DNA of 64,000 nt from MW101C3 sp943367595 (lineage in GTDB: Bacteria > Cyanobacteriota > Cyanobacteriia > PCC-6307 > Cyanobiaceae), in contig CALRJS020000016.1 in NCBI GenBank assembly GCA_943367595.1, positions 18,245-82,244 on the forward strand, in the 5' to 3' direction. The position numbers were made by a program, and so were the translations under genes. The notes below the pieces were generated by a model. The model worked only from the letters and a program-made list of their open reading frames with translations. It was not told where the DNA came from and made no database searches. This document shows, in pieces, positions 16,489-23,538 of this stretch. Each line of letters opens with the position of its first letter. Within the stretch, counting starts at the first letter, position 1.

Positions 16489-17049
16489 GTGTCTGCTTCC
16501 GCTGCTGCCGCCGGCCCCGGGCAGGCCGCCTGCCCCCGCGTGGCCGTGGTGATGGGCAGCGACTCTGACCTGCCCACGCTGCAGCCGGCGGTGGCCGTGC
16601 TGGAGCAGTTCGGGGTGGCGGTGGAGGTGCGCGTGCTCTCCGCCCATCGCACTCCGCTGGAGATGGTGGCCTTCGCTGAAGCCGCCGCCGGCCGGGGGCT
16701 CAAGGTGATCATTGCCGGCGCCGGCGGTGCCGCGCACTTGCCCGGCATGGTGGCGGCGCTCACGCCATTGCCGGTGATCGGCGTGCCGGTGCAGAGCCGC
16801 GCCCTGTCTGGGGTGGATTCCCTTCATTCGATCGTGCAGATGCCGGCCGGCATCCCGGTGGCCACCGTGGCGATCGGTGGGGGCACCAATGCGGGCCTGC
16901 TGGCGGCGCAGATCCTCGCCACCGCCGATCCCGAGCTGGCTGCCCGTGTGCTCGCCCATCGCCGTGCTCTCCACGACCAGGTGACCACCAAGGACCGGCG
17001 TCTGCAGGAGCTGGGCAGCGCGGCCTACCTGCAGGGCATGGGGAGCTAA
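16489..17049 (+). CDS. purE: N5-carboxyaminoimidazole ribonucleotide mutase
   Basis: 186 residues. PurE converts N5-CAIR to CAIR in purine synthesis. It shows VAVVMGSDSDLPTLQ, the catalytic His in VRVLSAHRTPLEM, IIAGAGGAAHLPGMVAA, PVIGVPV and GVDSLHSIVQMPAGIPVATV. The start is a GTG at 16489; a TTG at 16480 would add three residues, and no ATG is available. It is followed after three bases by an AI-2E-type transporter. Confidence 0.95.
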   Translation: MSASAAAAGPGQAACPRVAVVMGSDSDLPTLQPAVAVLEQFGVAVEVRVLSAHRTPLEMVAFAEAAAGRGLKVIIAGAGGAAHLPGMVAALTPLPVIGVPVQSRALSGVDSLHSIVQMPAGIPVATVAIGGGTNAGLLAAQILATADPELAARVLAHRRALHDQVTTKDRRLQELGSAAYLQGMGS

Positions 17050-17052
17050 TCG

Positions 17053-18168
17053 ATGGCTGAACGGTTCACCATGCCGCTGCCGGTCTGGGTTCGCCTCGGG
17101 CTCAGCCTGCCGCTGCTGGTGCTGAACATGTTCGTGCTGCGGCAGGTGCTGGTGCCGCTGGCGCCCTTCCCTTCCCTGTTCCTGGGCGCCGCCTTGATCG
17201 CCTTCCTGCTGGACATCCCCAGCCGCTGGCTCACCCAGCGCGGCATGCCGCGCGTGCTGGCGTTGCTGCTGGTGCTCGGGCTGGGGTTTGCCCTGCTGGT
17301 GCTGGCCAGCCTCTGGCTGCTGCCGCGGCTGGTGCAGCAGCTCGGTGATCTGCTCAATGCCCTGCCGGGCTGGCTGGTGCAGGGACAGATGCTGCTCGAT
17401 CAAACCCAGCTCTGGGCCGCCGCCCATGGCCTGCCCGCCGATTTCAGTGATTTCAGCAGCGAACTGCTCACCGGCTCCACCAAGTTCGCCAGCCAGCTCA
17501 GTCAGCGCTTGCTGGGCCTGCTGGGCGCCACGCTCAACCTCACGATCAACACCTTGATCGTGGTGGTGCTGGCTGTTTTTCTGCTGGTGGGCGGCGAGGC
17601 GATCCCACGCGGTCTGGCCCGCTGGCTGCCCTCCGGCTGGCGGGCGATGGTCCTGAACACCCTGGCTACCACCTTTCGCGGCTACTTCGGCGGCCAGGTG
17701 GTGCTGGCCCTGATCCTCAGCGTGGCGCAGATCGTGGTGTTCACCCTGCTGGCGATTCCCTACGGCGTGCTGTTTGCCGTGGCGATCGGCTTCACCACCT
17801 TGATCCCCTATGCCAGCGCGCTCACGATCCTGCTGGTGAGCGGCCTGCTGGTGCTCGAAGACCCCCGCACGGGCGTGGAGGTACTGGTGGCGGCCATCAG
17901 CGTGGGGCAGGTGGTGGACCAGGTGATTCAGCCGCGGCTGATGGGCCAGATCGTGGGCCTGCAGCCGGCCTGGCTGCTGCTCAGCCTGCCGGTGGGTGCC
18001 CGGGTGGGCAGCCTGCTGGGGCTCGGCGAGCTGCTGGGCCTGCTGCTGGCGGTGCCGGTGGCCAGCTGCCTGAAAACCTTCCTCGATGAACTGGCCAGGC
18101 GGCTGGGGCTGCCGGAGCCCCAGCCGCTCACCCCCCCGCCTGCTTCGGCCGAAAGCCCGCTGCCGTAA
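17053..18168 (+). CDS. AI-2E transporter family (PerM-like) membrane protein
   Basis: 371 residues with about seven or eight membrane helices: a pair at 10-55, one at 75-100, a loop region to about 155, then 160-180, 215-250, 250-280 and 300-345. The central pattern ATTFRGYFGGQVVLALILS and the PYGVLFAVAIGFTTLIPY stretch are typical of the DUF20/AI-2E family. Members include proteins linked to quorum-signal export and Na+/H+ antiport; nothing here identifies the substrate. It follows purE by three bases and overlaps the convergent SUI1-type gene by 41 bases. Confidence 0.85.
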   Translation: MAERFTMPLPVWVRLGLSLPLLVLNMFVLRQVLVPLAPFPSLFLGAALIAFLLDIPSRWLTQRGMPRVLALLLVLGLGFALLVLASLWLLPRLVQQLGDLLNALPGWLVQGQMLLDQTQLWAAAHGLPADFSDFSSELLTGSTKFASQLSQRLLGLLGATLNLTINTLIVVVLAVFLLVGGEAIPRGLARWLPSGWRAMVLNTLATTFRGYFGGQVVLALILSVAQIVVFTLLAIPYGVLFAVAIGFTTLIPYASALTILLVSGLLVLEDPRTGVEVLVAAISVGQVVDQVIQPRLMGQIVGLQPAWLLLSLPVGARVGSLLGLGELLGLLLAVPVASCLKTFLDELARRLGLPEPQPLTPPPASAESPLP

Positions 18169-18454
18169 GCGCTTCCAGCGCCGCCGCCACCTGATCGCCC
18201 TGCAGCTCGATCACCCCGTCCTTGAGGGTGCCGCCGGTGCCGGCACGGGCCTTGAGCTGCTTCAGCAGGGTGCGGGCGTCGTCTTCCGGCAGCTCCAGGC
18301 CGGTGATGGCGGTGACGGTTTTGCCGCCCTTGCCCGCCTTGGTGCGCTGCACCCGCACCCGTTGCTGGCTGCGGGGCGTGGCTGGCGACACCGGGCTCGC
18401 CGGCCGTGCCGTGCTCTCGGCCCGGCTGAATTCCTGCCAGCTTCCCTTGCCCAT
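18128..18454 (-). CDS. SUI1/eIF1-family translation factor (YciH-like)
   Basis: 108 residues. A disordered Ser/Pro/Arg-rich leader of about 40 residues is followed by the SUI1 domain: VRVQRTKAGKGGKTVTAITGL, ARTLLKQLKARAGTGGTLKDG and a C-terminal EALTAAGFRPK. The KxGKGGKxVT and CGTGGxxKDG-like motifs are diagnostic, although the usual Cys of CGTGG is Ala here. Bacterial YciH-type proteins are thought to affect initiation fidelity. The ATG at 18452-18454 is the only good start. Its 3' end overlaps the AI-2E transporter gene on the other strand. Confidence 0.85.
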   Translation of the reverse strand: MGKGSWQEFSRAESTARPASPVSPATPRSQQRVRVQRTKAGKGGKTVTAITGLELPEDDARTLLKQLKARAGTGGTLKDGVIELQGDQVAAALEALTAAGFRPKQAGG

Positions 18455-18844
18455 GGCGATCGTGGTGGCGACGCTTCCATCACAGCGCACCTGCCGGGCA
18501 TGGACCTGCCACCCCTTCGTCTGGAGATGCTCCGCCTCGATCTGGACACGCGCCAGCCCCTGCCCTGCCCGCCCGCCGGGCTGACCCCCTCGCCGCCGCC
18601 GGACGCCGCCATCGGCGGCAGTGGGCCGCCGGCGCCGGGCCAGGTGCGCGCCCTGCGGTTCGTGGTCCCCGGCCAGGCGCCGTGCGTCCCGCCGGTCGCT
18701 CCCGCCAGCCAGCGCGCCCCGTCCGACTGGCCGCGGCTGACGCCGCCACCACCGCTTCCCCCCTGAGCTGGCCAGCAGCGCTGCCGCCCCGTTGTGTGGC
18801 AGCGGCTTCCGCTTCCTAGGCTGGCCCGATACCGCCCGGCACCG
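18455..18844. other. 390-base region without a supported gene, between SUI1-type gene and trpB
   Basis: Reading frames are open on both strands because of high GC, but none gives a recognisable or hydrophobicity-patterned protein; translations are rich in Pro, Arg and Gly. It must contain the divergent promoters of the two flanking genes. No clear terminator, riboswitch or trp leader peptide was seen. Confidence 0.5.
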
Positions 18845-20104
18845 GTGACCCGTACCTTCCCCCCGCTCTCCACTGATCCCGCCGACCTTCAGGTGTCCGT
18901 GCGGCCCACCCCCCAGGGGCGCTTCGGCCGTTTCGGCGGGCAATACGTGCCGGAAACGCTGATGCCCGCCCTGGCGGAGCTGGAGCAGGCGGCGGCGGAG
19001 GCCTGGGCCGATCCCGCCTTCACCAGCCGGCTCGACCACCTGCTGCGCACCTATGTGGGTCGCCCCACCCCGCTCTACGAAGCCGAGCGGCTCACCGCCC
19101 ACTACGCCCGCCCGGAAGGCGGCCCGCGCATCTGGCTGAAGCGCGAAGACCTCAACCACACCGGCGCCCACAAGATCAACAATGCGCTCGGCCAGGCCCT
19201 ACTCGCCCTGCGCATGGGCAAGAAGCGGGTCATCGCTGAAACCGGCGCCGGCCAGCACGGCGTGGCCACCGCCACCGTCTGCGCCCGCTTCGGCCTCGAG
19301 TGCGTGGTGTACATGGGCGCCGAAGACATGCGCCGCCAGGCGCTCAACGTGTTCCGCATGCGCCTGCTGGGCGCCACGGTGCAGCCGGTCACCGCCGGCA
19401 CCGCCACCCTCAAGGACGCCACCAGCGAAGCGATCCGTGACTGGGTGACGAATGTGGAAACCACCCACTACATCCTCGGCTCGGTGGCCGGCCCGCACCC
19501 CTACCCGATGCTGGTGCGTGATTTCCATGCCGTGATCGGCCAGGAGGCCAAGCGCCAGTGCCAGGAGGCCTTCGGCCGCCTGCCCGATGTGCTGGTGGCC
19601 TGCGTGGGTGGTGGCTCCAACGCCATGGGCCTGTTCCACCCGTTCGTGGAAGACACCTCTGTGCGGCTGATCGGCGTGGAGGCGGCGGGTGAGGGCGTGG
19701 CCACGGGCCGCCATGCCGCCACGATCACCGAAGGGCGGATCGGCGTGCTGCATGGCGCCATGAGCCTGCTGCTGCAGGACAGCGAAGGGCAGGTGCAGGA
19801 GGCCCATTCGATCAGCGCCGGCCTCGACTACCCGGGGGTGGGCCCTGAGCACAGCTACCTGCGGGATGTGGGCCGGGCGGAGTATGCCGCTGTCACCGAC
19901 GACGAGGCGCTCACCGCCCTGCGCCTGGTGTGCGAACTGGAGGGGATCATCCCGGCGCTGGAAACCGCCCACGCCTTCGCCTGGCTGGAGCAGCTCTGCC
20001 CCACCCTGGCGCCGGGCACCGAAGTGGTGCTGAATCTCTCCGGCCGCGGCGACAAGGACGTCAACACCGTGGCCGATCGGCTGGGGGATCAGCTGGCCGG
20101 CTGA
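18845..20104 (+). CDS. trpB: Tryptophan synthase beta chain
   Basis: 419 residues. TrpB condenses indole with serine on PLP. Motifs: GRFGRFGGQYVPETLMPAL, the PLP lysine in LNHTGAHKINNALGQ, AETGAGQHGVATATVCA, the phosphate-binding VACVGGGSNAMGLF and EGIIPALETAHA. The GTG at 18845 gives a normal N-terminus; an upstream in-frame start would add an atypical leader. trpA is not adjacent, as is common in cyanobacteria. The 3' end overlaps the convergent Anbu gene by 16 bases. Confidence 0.97.
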   Translation: MTRTFPPLSTDPADLQVSVRPTPQGRFGRFGGQYVPETLMPALAELEQAAAEAWADPAFTSRLDHLLRTYVGRPTPLYEAERLTAHYARPEGGPRIWLKREDLNHTGAHKINNALGQALLALRMGKKRVIAETGAGQHGVATATVCARFGLECVVYMGAEDMRRQALNVFRMRLLGATVQPVTAGTATLKDATSEAIRDWVTNVETTHYILGSVAGPHPYPMLVRDFHAVIGQEAKRQCQEAFGRLPDVLVACVGGGSNAMGLFHPFVEDTSVRLIGVEAAGEGVATGRHAATITEGRIGVLHGAMSLLLQDSEGQVQEAHSISAGLDYPGVGPEHSYLRDVGRAEYAAVTDDEALTALRLVCELEGIIPALETAHAFAWLEQLCPTLAPGTEVVLNLSGRGDKDVNTVADRLGDQLAG

Positions 20105-20886
20105 GGCTCCCAGGGCAGCCTGGGCAGGTTGCTGAGCGCATCGCGCTGGCTGTCTGCCCAGATGCGGGCCATCTCGCCGAGCAGCTTGGAGCCCCGCTCC
20201 AGGCGCAGATGCTGGGAGATGGCCAGCGAATTGCGCGGATAGAGCGCCACCTCGAACGGCGGCCCCACCGTGAGGTTGGAGCGCCGGGTGATCACCTGGG
20301 AAATCAGGCAGAGGCGGGTGGCATCCTCCAGCGACATCCCGTAGTCGCCCACCACGTCGAGGGGAGGCTTGCCGTATTTGCTCTCGCCGATCTGCAGGAA
20401 CGGCGTTTCCGGCGTGGCCATGATCGCGTTGCCCTGGGCGTAGATCCGGTAGAGGCCGTGGTCGTTGCCGGCGATCTGGCCGCCGAGGATGAAGGTGGCC
20501 TCACCGCTGGCGCCCACCTGTTTGAGGGCGCTCTCGTTCTCGTTCTGCACCGCCACGCTCAGGCGGCCGATGTAGGCCGCCGCCTCGAACAGATGGCGGC
20601 AGGTGAGCAGGTCCGGTCCGGCCGTCCGGCCGTCAGCGGCGGCGCTGGCCGGCGTCCCAATGGTCGCTGGGGTGGCAGCGGCGCTGAGGTCGCGGCGGAT
20701 CCAGTTGAGGATCGCCTGGGTGGTGGCCAGGTTGCCCGCCGCCAGCAGAACGAACAGCCGGTCAGGCGCCGGCTGGAACACGTGCAGCTTCCGGTAGCTG
20801 GAGATGTAGTCCACCCCCGCATTGGTGCGGGAGTCGGCGCACATCACCAGACCCTCCTTGAGCAGGAAACCGACGCAGTAAGTCAT
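20089..20886 (-). CDS. Anbu-type bacterial proteasome-related peptidase
   Basis: 265 residues. The N-terminus MTYCVGFLLKEGLVMCADSRTNAGVDYISSYRK... fits Anbu: after Met removal Thr2 would be the nucleophile, with an Asp in CADSRTNAG and a Lys in SSYRKLH as its partners. GDYGMSLEDATRLCLISQ lies in the C-terminal half. Anbu forms self-assembled rings related to HslV and the 20S proteasome. It often sits with ATP-grasp, alpha-E and transglutaminase-like genes, none of which is present here (neighbours are trpB and hrcA). A small Ala/Thr/Pro-rich insertion lies near residues 69-90. Confidence 0.85.
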   Translation of the reverse strand: MTYCVGFLLKEGLVMCADSRTNAGVDYISSYRKLHVFQPAPDRLFVLLAAGNLATTQAILNWIRRDLSAAATPATIGTPASAAADGRTAGPDLLTCRHLFEAAAYIGRLSVAVQNENESALKQVGASGEATFILGGQIAGNDHGLYRIYAQGNAIMATPETPFLQIGESKYGKPPLDVVGDYGMSLEDATRLCLISQVITRRSNLTVGPPFEVALYPRNSLAISQHLRLERGSKLLGEMARIWADSQRDALSNLPRLPWEPQPAS

Positions 20887-20914
20887 GGGGCCATGCTCTC
20901 AAGCCGCCGGCCGC

Positions 20915-21913
20915 TCAACTGAGCAACCGCTGCAGGCTGGCGGCCACCGAGCGCACCGCCGCCCGGGCGGTGGCGTAGGCCATCCGCATCGGGCCCACCA
21001 GGGCCACGTGCCCCTGGCTGCCGTCGCCGGTGCGGTATGTGGCCTGCACGAGGGCGCAGTCCTGCAGGGCGGGATGGGGATTTTCGGCGCCGATCCAGAC
21101 GCCTTCGCTGGGCCTGCCATCGGCTTGCAGCAGCAGATGGGGGTCTTCCTCCACCAGCTGCACCAGGGGCCGCAGCGTGGCGGTGCGGCTGAATTCCGGT
21201 TGGCCCAGCAATCCCCCCAACCCGAGGGCGAGGGCGCCGCCGGCATCGCCCGGCCGGGCCATGCGGTGGCTGCGCAATCCCTCGCGCAGCAGCCAGCCGC
21301 TTCGTTGCAGTTGAGGCGGCAGGGCGTTCCAGGGGATCGGCCGGCCCGGATGCAGGCTGAGCTGGTCCATCACCCAGCGCTCGAGCGGCAGCAGCTCGGG
21401 GGCCGCCGCCGGCGGCAGATGCAGGTTCAGGCAGCTGGTCATCACGGCGTTCTCCACCAGGAACACCAGCAGGCGATCGCCGCTGGGCACCAGGCGCACG
21501 GCCTGCAGCGCGGAGCGGTCGCCCTGGGGCCGGGTGACCAGGCTCAGCAGGCCGGTGAGATCGGCCAGCCGCCGCGCCAGATGCAGCAGCAGATCATCGA
21601 GGGCGGCCCACCGCAGGCTCAGCCCCAGCAGTTCCTGCTCCAGTTGCAGTGCTCCGGCACCGGGGGGGGGCAGCAGGCTGTCCACGTAGAGGCGGTAGCC
21701 GCGCTGGCTGGGGATGCGCCCGGCGGAGGTGTGGGGCTGCACAAGCAGGCCCTGCTGCTCCAGCGCCCCCATCGCTGAGCGCACCGTGGCCGGCGATGTC
21801 TGGAAGCCGAAGCGTTGCACCAGGGTGCGGCTGCCCACAGGTTCGACCGTGTCCACGTAGTGCTGCACCGTTGCCTGCAACACCTGCTGATGGCGGCGGC
21901 TGAGGTGGGGCAA
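20915..21913 (-). CDS. hrcA: Heat-inducible transcription repressor HrcA
   Basis: 332 residues from a TTG start. The winged-helix N-terminus reads LSRRHQQVLQATVQHYVDTVEPVGSRTLVQRFGF, then SPATVRSAMGALEQQGLLVQPHTSAGRIPSQRGYRLYVD, an excellent match to HrcA. HrcA represses groE/dnaK operons by binding CIRCE elements. The C-terminal half is more divergent but has the expected length. I saw no CIRCE (TTAGCACTC-N9-GAGTGCTAA) in front of this gene. A different, perfect inverted repeat lies 33 bases upstream of the start (21946-21968). The start codon is the only one available after the in-frame stop at 21926-21928. Confidence 0.9.
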   Translation of the reverse strand: MPHLSRRHQQVLQATVQHYVDTVEPVGSRTLVQRFGFQTSPATVRSAMGALEQQGLLVQPHTSAGRIPSQRGYRLYVDSLLPPPGAGALQLEQELLGLSLRWAALDDLLLHLARRLADLTGLLSLVTRPQGDRSALQAVRLVPSGDRLLVFLVENAVMTSCLNLHLPPAAAPELLPLERWVMDQLSLHPGRPIPWNALPPQLQRSGWLLREGLRSHRMARPGDAGGALALGLGGLLGQPEFSRTATLRPLVQLVEEDPHLLLQADGRPSEGVWIGAENPHPALQDCALVQATYRTGDGSQGHVALVGPMRMAYATARAAVRSVAASLQRLLS

Positions 21914-21945
21914 CGAGGGGGCGACTTAATCAGGAGTCTGCGAAC

Positions 21946-21968
21946 CGTAACCGATTCCATCGGTTACG
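21946..21968. promoter_or_regulatory. Perfect inverted repeat, 10-bp arms, 3-base spacer
   Basis: CGTAACCGAT at 21946-21955 pairs exactly with ATCGGTTACG at 21959-21968 around the spacer TCC. It lies between the divergent hrcA and HpsJ-like genes, where a terminator would serve neither gene, so an operator (or a structured 5' leader) is the better guess. It does not match CIRCE. Confidence 0.6.
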
Positions 21969-22047
21969 CCTGCCTGGAGGAACACCGTTTTCCCAAGGAC
22001 AACACGGCCGCTGCGCGTAGATTCGGGCCGATTTGCCCATCGCTTGC

Positions 22048-22155
22048 ATGGCAGCAGCCAGTGAAGAGTCGGCAGCGGCCGCTGCCGGCAGCGAATCCGG
22101 CCTGGCACCAGCGCCTCCCGGATCGCGGCGGGCACGTCGCTCAGCGGCAGCCTGA
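22048..22155 (+). other. Short open frame that may be the displaced N-terminus of the HpsJ-like gene
   Basis: A 35-codon frame starts with ATG at 22048 (MAAASEESAAAAAGSESGLA) and ends at a TGA at 22153-22155. It is Ala-rich, like the leaders seen before other proteins here. The adjacent frame, open from 22065, carries SLRLVGYGLLLLLAARLG, which looks like the first membrane helix of the HpsJ-like protein but has no ATG, GTG or TTG before it. One indel between about 22065 and 22150 would join the two. Confidence 0.35.
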
Positions 22156-22220
22156 GGCTCGTCGGTTATGGACTGCTGCTGCTGCTGGCCGCTCGGCTTG
22201 GCACCAGCCTGTCGCCGGAC

Positions 22221-23093
22221 ATGGCCACGGTGCCCCTGCGGCGCCTTGAGCTGGCCACGTTGCTCAGTGACACTGCTCCGTTCCTGCTGATCGCCATCGG
22301 GCTGATCTTCGCGGGCGGCAATGGCCGGCGCCGCAGGTTTGAAGTGGGCCCGCTGCTGGCCCTCAAGACCCTGCTGTTCCCGCTCGTAATTGGTTACGCC
22401 CTGCTCGGCCCTCTGGTGATCACCGATGCCCTGCGCGTCTACCAGGGTGCGGATCAGCAGGGTACGGCCCGGTTGGAGCAGGCGATCAGCTTCCGTAAGC
22501 AGGTCCTCGAGGCCATTGAGCCCGTCACCACGATTCCCCAGCTGGTGACGGCGCTGCAGAAGTTCCCGGTCATCAACGCCCGGATCAATCAGACCGACTC
22601 CATCGACACGATCAAGAAGTCGCTGATCGGCACCCTTGATCGCGCCGTCACAGACCTGCAGAGCCAGCAGGGCCAGCAGATGAGCGGCGCCCGCACCGGC
22701 CTGGTGGGCCGCACCGTGCTCACCGTTCTTCTCACCACCATCACGGCCACGTTCGTTAATCTGCTCCGGCATCAGGTGCTTGAGCAGATCCGGGCCTCCG
22801 GGCTGGCCGCGCGTGCTTATCTCCGTGCAGACCTGGTGGAGCCGCTTGCCTCGAAACGGGCCGCCTGGGCTTCCCCGGCTTCCGCCGCGCGGCGCCGCGT
22901 CCAGGCCTCCATCACCGTTTGGCCGCCTCTGGAGTGGAGCTCCCCCGGTGAACAGGCCTCCCGGCGCCAAGGGGGCGGGCAAGGGACCCGGCTTCTGGCA
23001 GCGGCTGTGGGGCGGATCCTCCGCCCCCCGCAGGCGCTGAGCACGCCCTTGCGAGGCGGTGCTCACGAGCGGGGCTCAATACCGCGGCACTGA
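22221..23093 (+). CDS. HpsJ-like membrane protein, N-terminus uncertain
   Basis: 290 residues from the first in-frame ATG at 22221. Hydrophobic segments are DTAPFLLIAIGLIFAGG, LLALKTLLFPLVIGYALLGPLVI and TVLTVLLTTITATFVNLL. Between the last two is a charged helical region of about 110 residues. This layout matches the HpsJ family, named for hormogonium polysaccharide secretion in filamentous cyanobacteria but also found in unicellular strains. A further helix is encoded directly upstream of the ATG in the same frame (about 22158-22210), so the true protein is probably longer (see the short frame at 22048). The C-terminal 85 residues are Arg/Ala/Pro-rich and overlap the rhodanese gene by 18 bases. 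Family call is tentative. Confidence 0.55.
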   Translation: MATVPLRRLELATLLSDTAPFLLIAIGLIFAGGNGRRRRFEVGPLLALKTLLFPLVIGYALLGPLVITDALRVYQGADQQGTARLEQAISFRKQVLEAIEPVTTIPQLVTALQKFPVINARINQTDSIDTIKKSLIGTLDRAVTDLQSQQGQQMSGARTGLVGRTVLTVLLTTITATFVNLLRHQVLEQIRASGLAARAYLRADLVEPLASKRAAWASPASAARRRVQASITVWPPLEWSSPGEQASRRQGGGQGTRLLAAAVGRILRPPQALSTPLRGGAHERGSIPRH

Positions 23094-23480
23094 AGGATCG
23101 GCCTGGACGCTCCAGGCGTCGATGCCTCCTTCCAGGTTCCAGACCCGCTCGAAACCCTGCTGGTCCATCAACCAGCAGCCGAACTGCCAGCTGCGCATGC
23201 CGGCATGGCAGAGCACCACCACCTCACGCTCCCGATCGAGCAGCGCGTCGATCCGGCTCACCCATTCCGAGGAGCGGCTCAAGGGCAGGTGGATCACGGT
23301 CTGCTGCAGCGCGGCCATGGCCAGTTCGGCCGGTTCCCGCACATCCACCAGCTGCAGATCGGCCCCCTCGTTGAGCCGCTGCAGCAGCTCCCGTGCCTGC
23401 AGTGGGGCCGGGGTCGGGGTGGTGCGGCGTTCCTGGGGCATGGGCGCGGGCATGGGTGTGATGGCTGGCTGGGTGTGCAT
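23076..23480 (-). CDS. Rhodanese-like sulfurtransferase
   Basis: 134 residues. A Pro/Thr-rich leader of about 25 residues precedes a single rhodanese domain: LQLVDVREPAELAMAAL (CH2A-like), IHLPLS, and the active-site loop VVVLCHAGMRSWQFG with the catalytic Cys followed by HAGMR. It ends VWNLEGGIDAWS, the usual closing motif. Such single-domain proteins carry persulfide sulfur, but the physiological acceptor is unknown. I chose the ATG at 23478-23480; the longer upstream frame is not rhodanese-like. Confidence 0.9.
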   Translation of the reverse strand: MHTQPAITPMPAPMPQERRTTPTPAPLQARELLQRLNEGADLQLVDVREPAELAMAALQQTVIHLPLSRSSEWVSRIDALLDREREVVVLCHAGMRSWQFGCWLMDQQGFERVWNLEGGIDAWSVQADPSVPRY

Positions 23481-23538
23481 GGACGATGCACAGAGGCGGC
23501 TCCATGCATAAGGATGAGGCCATTCCTGCGCGCTACGC

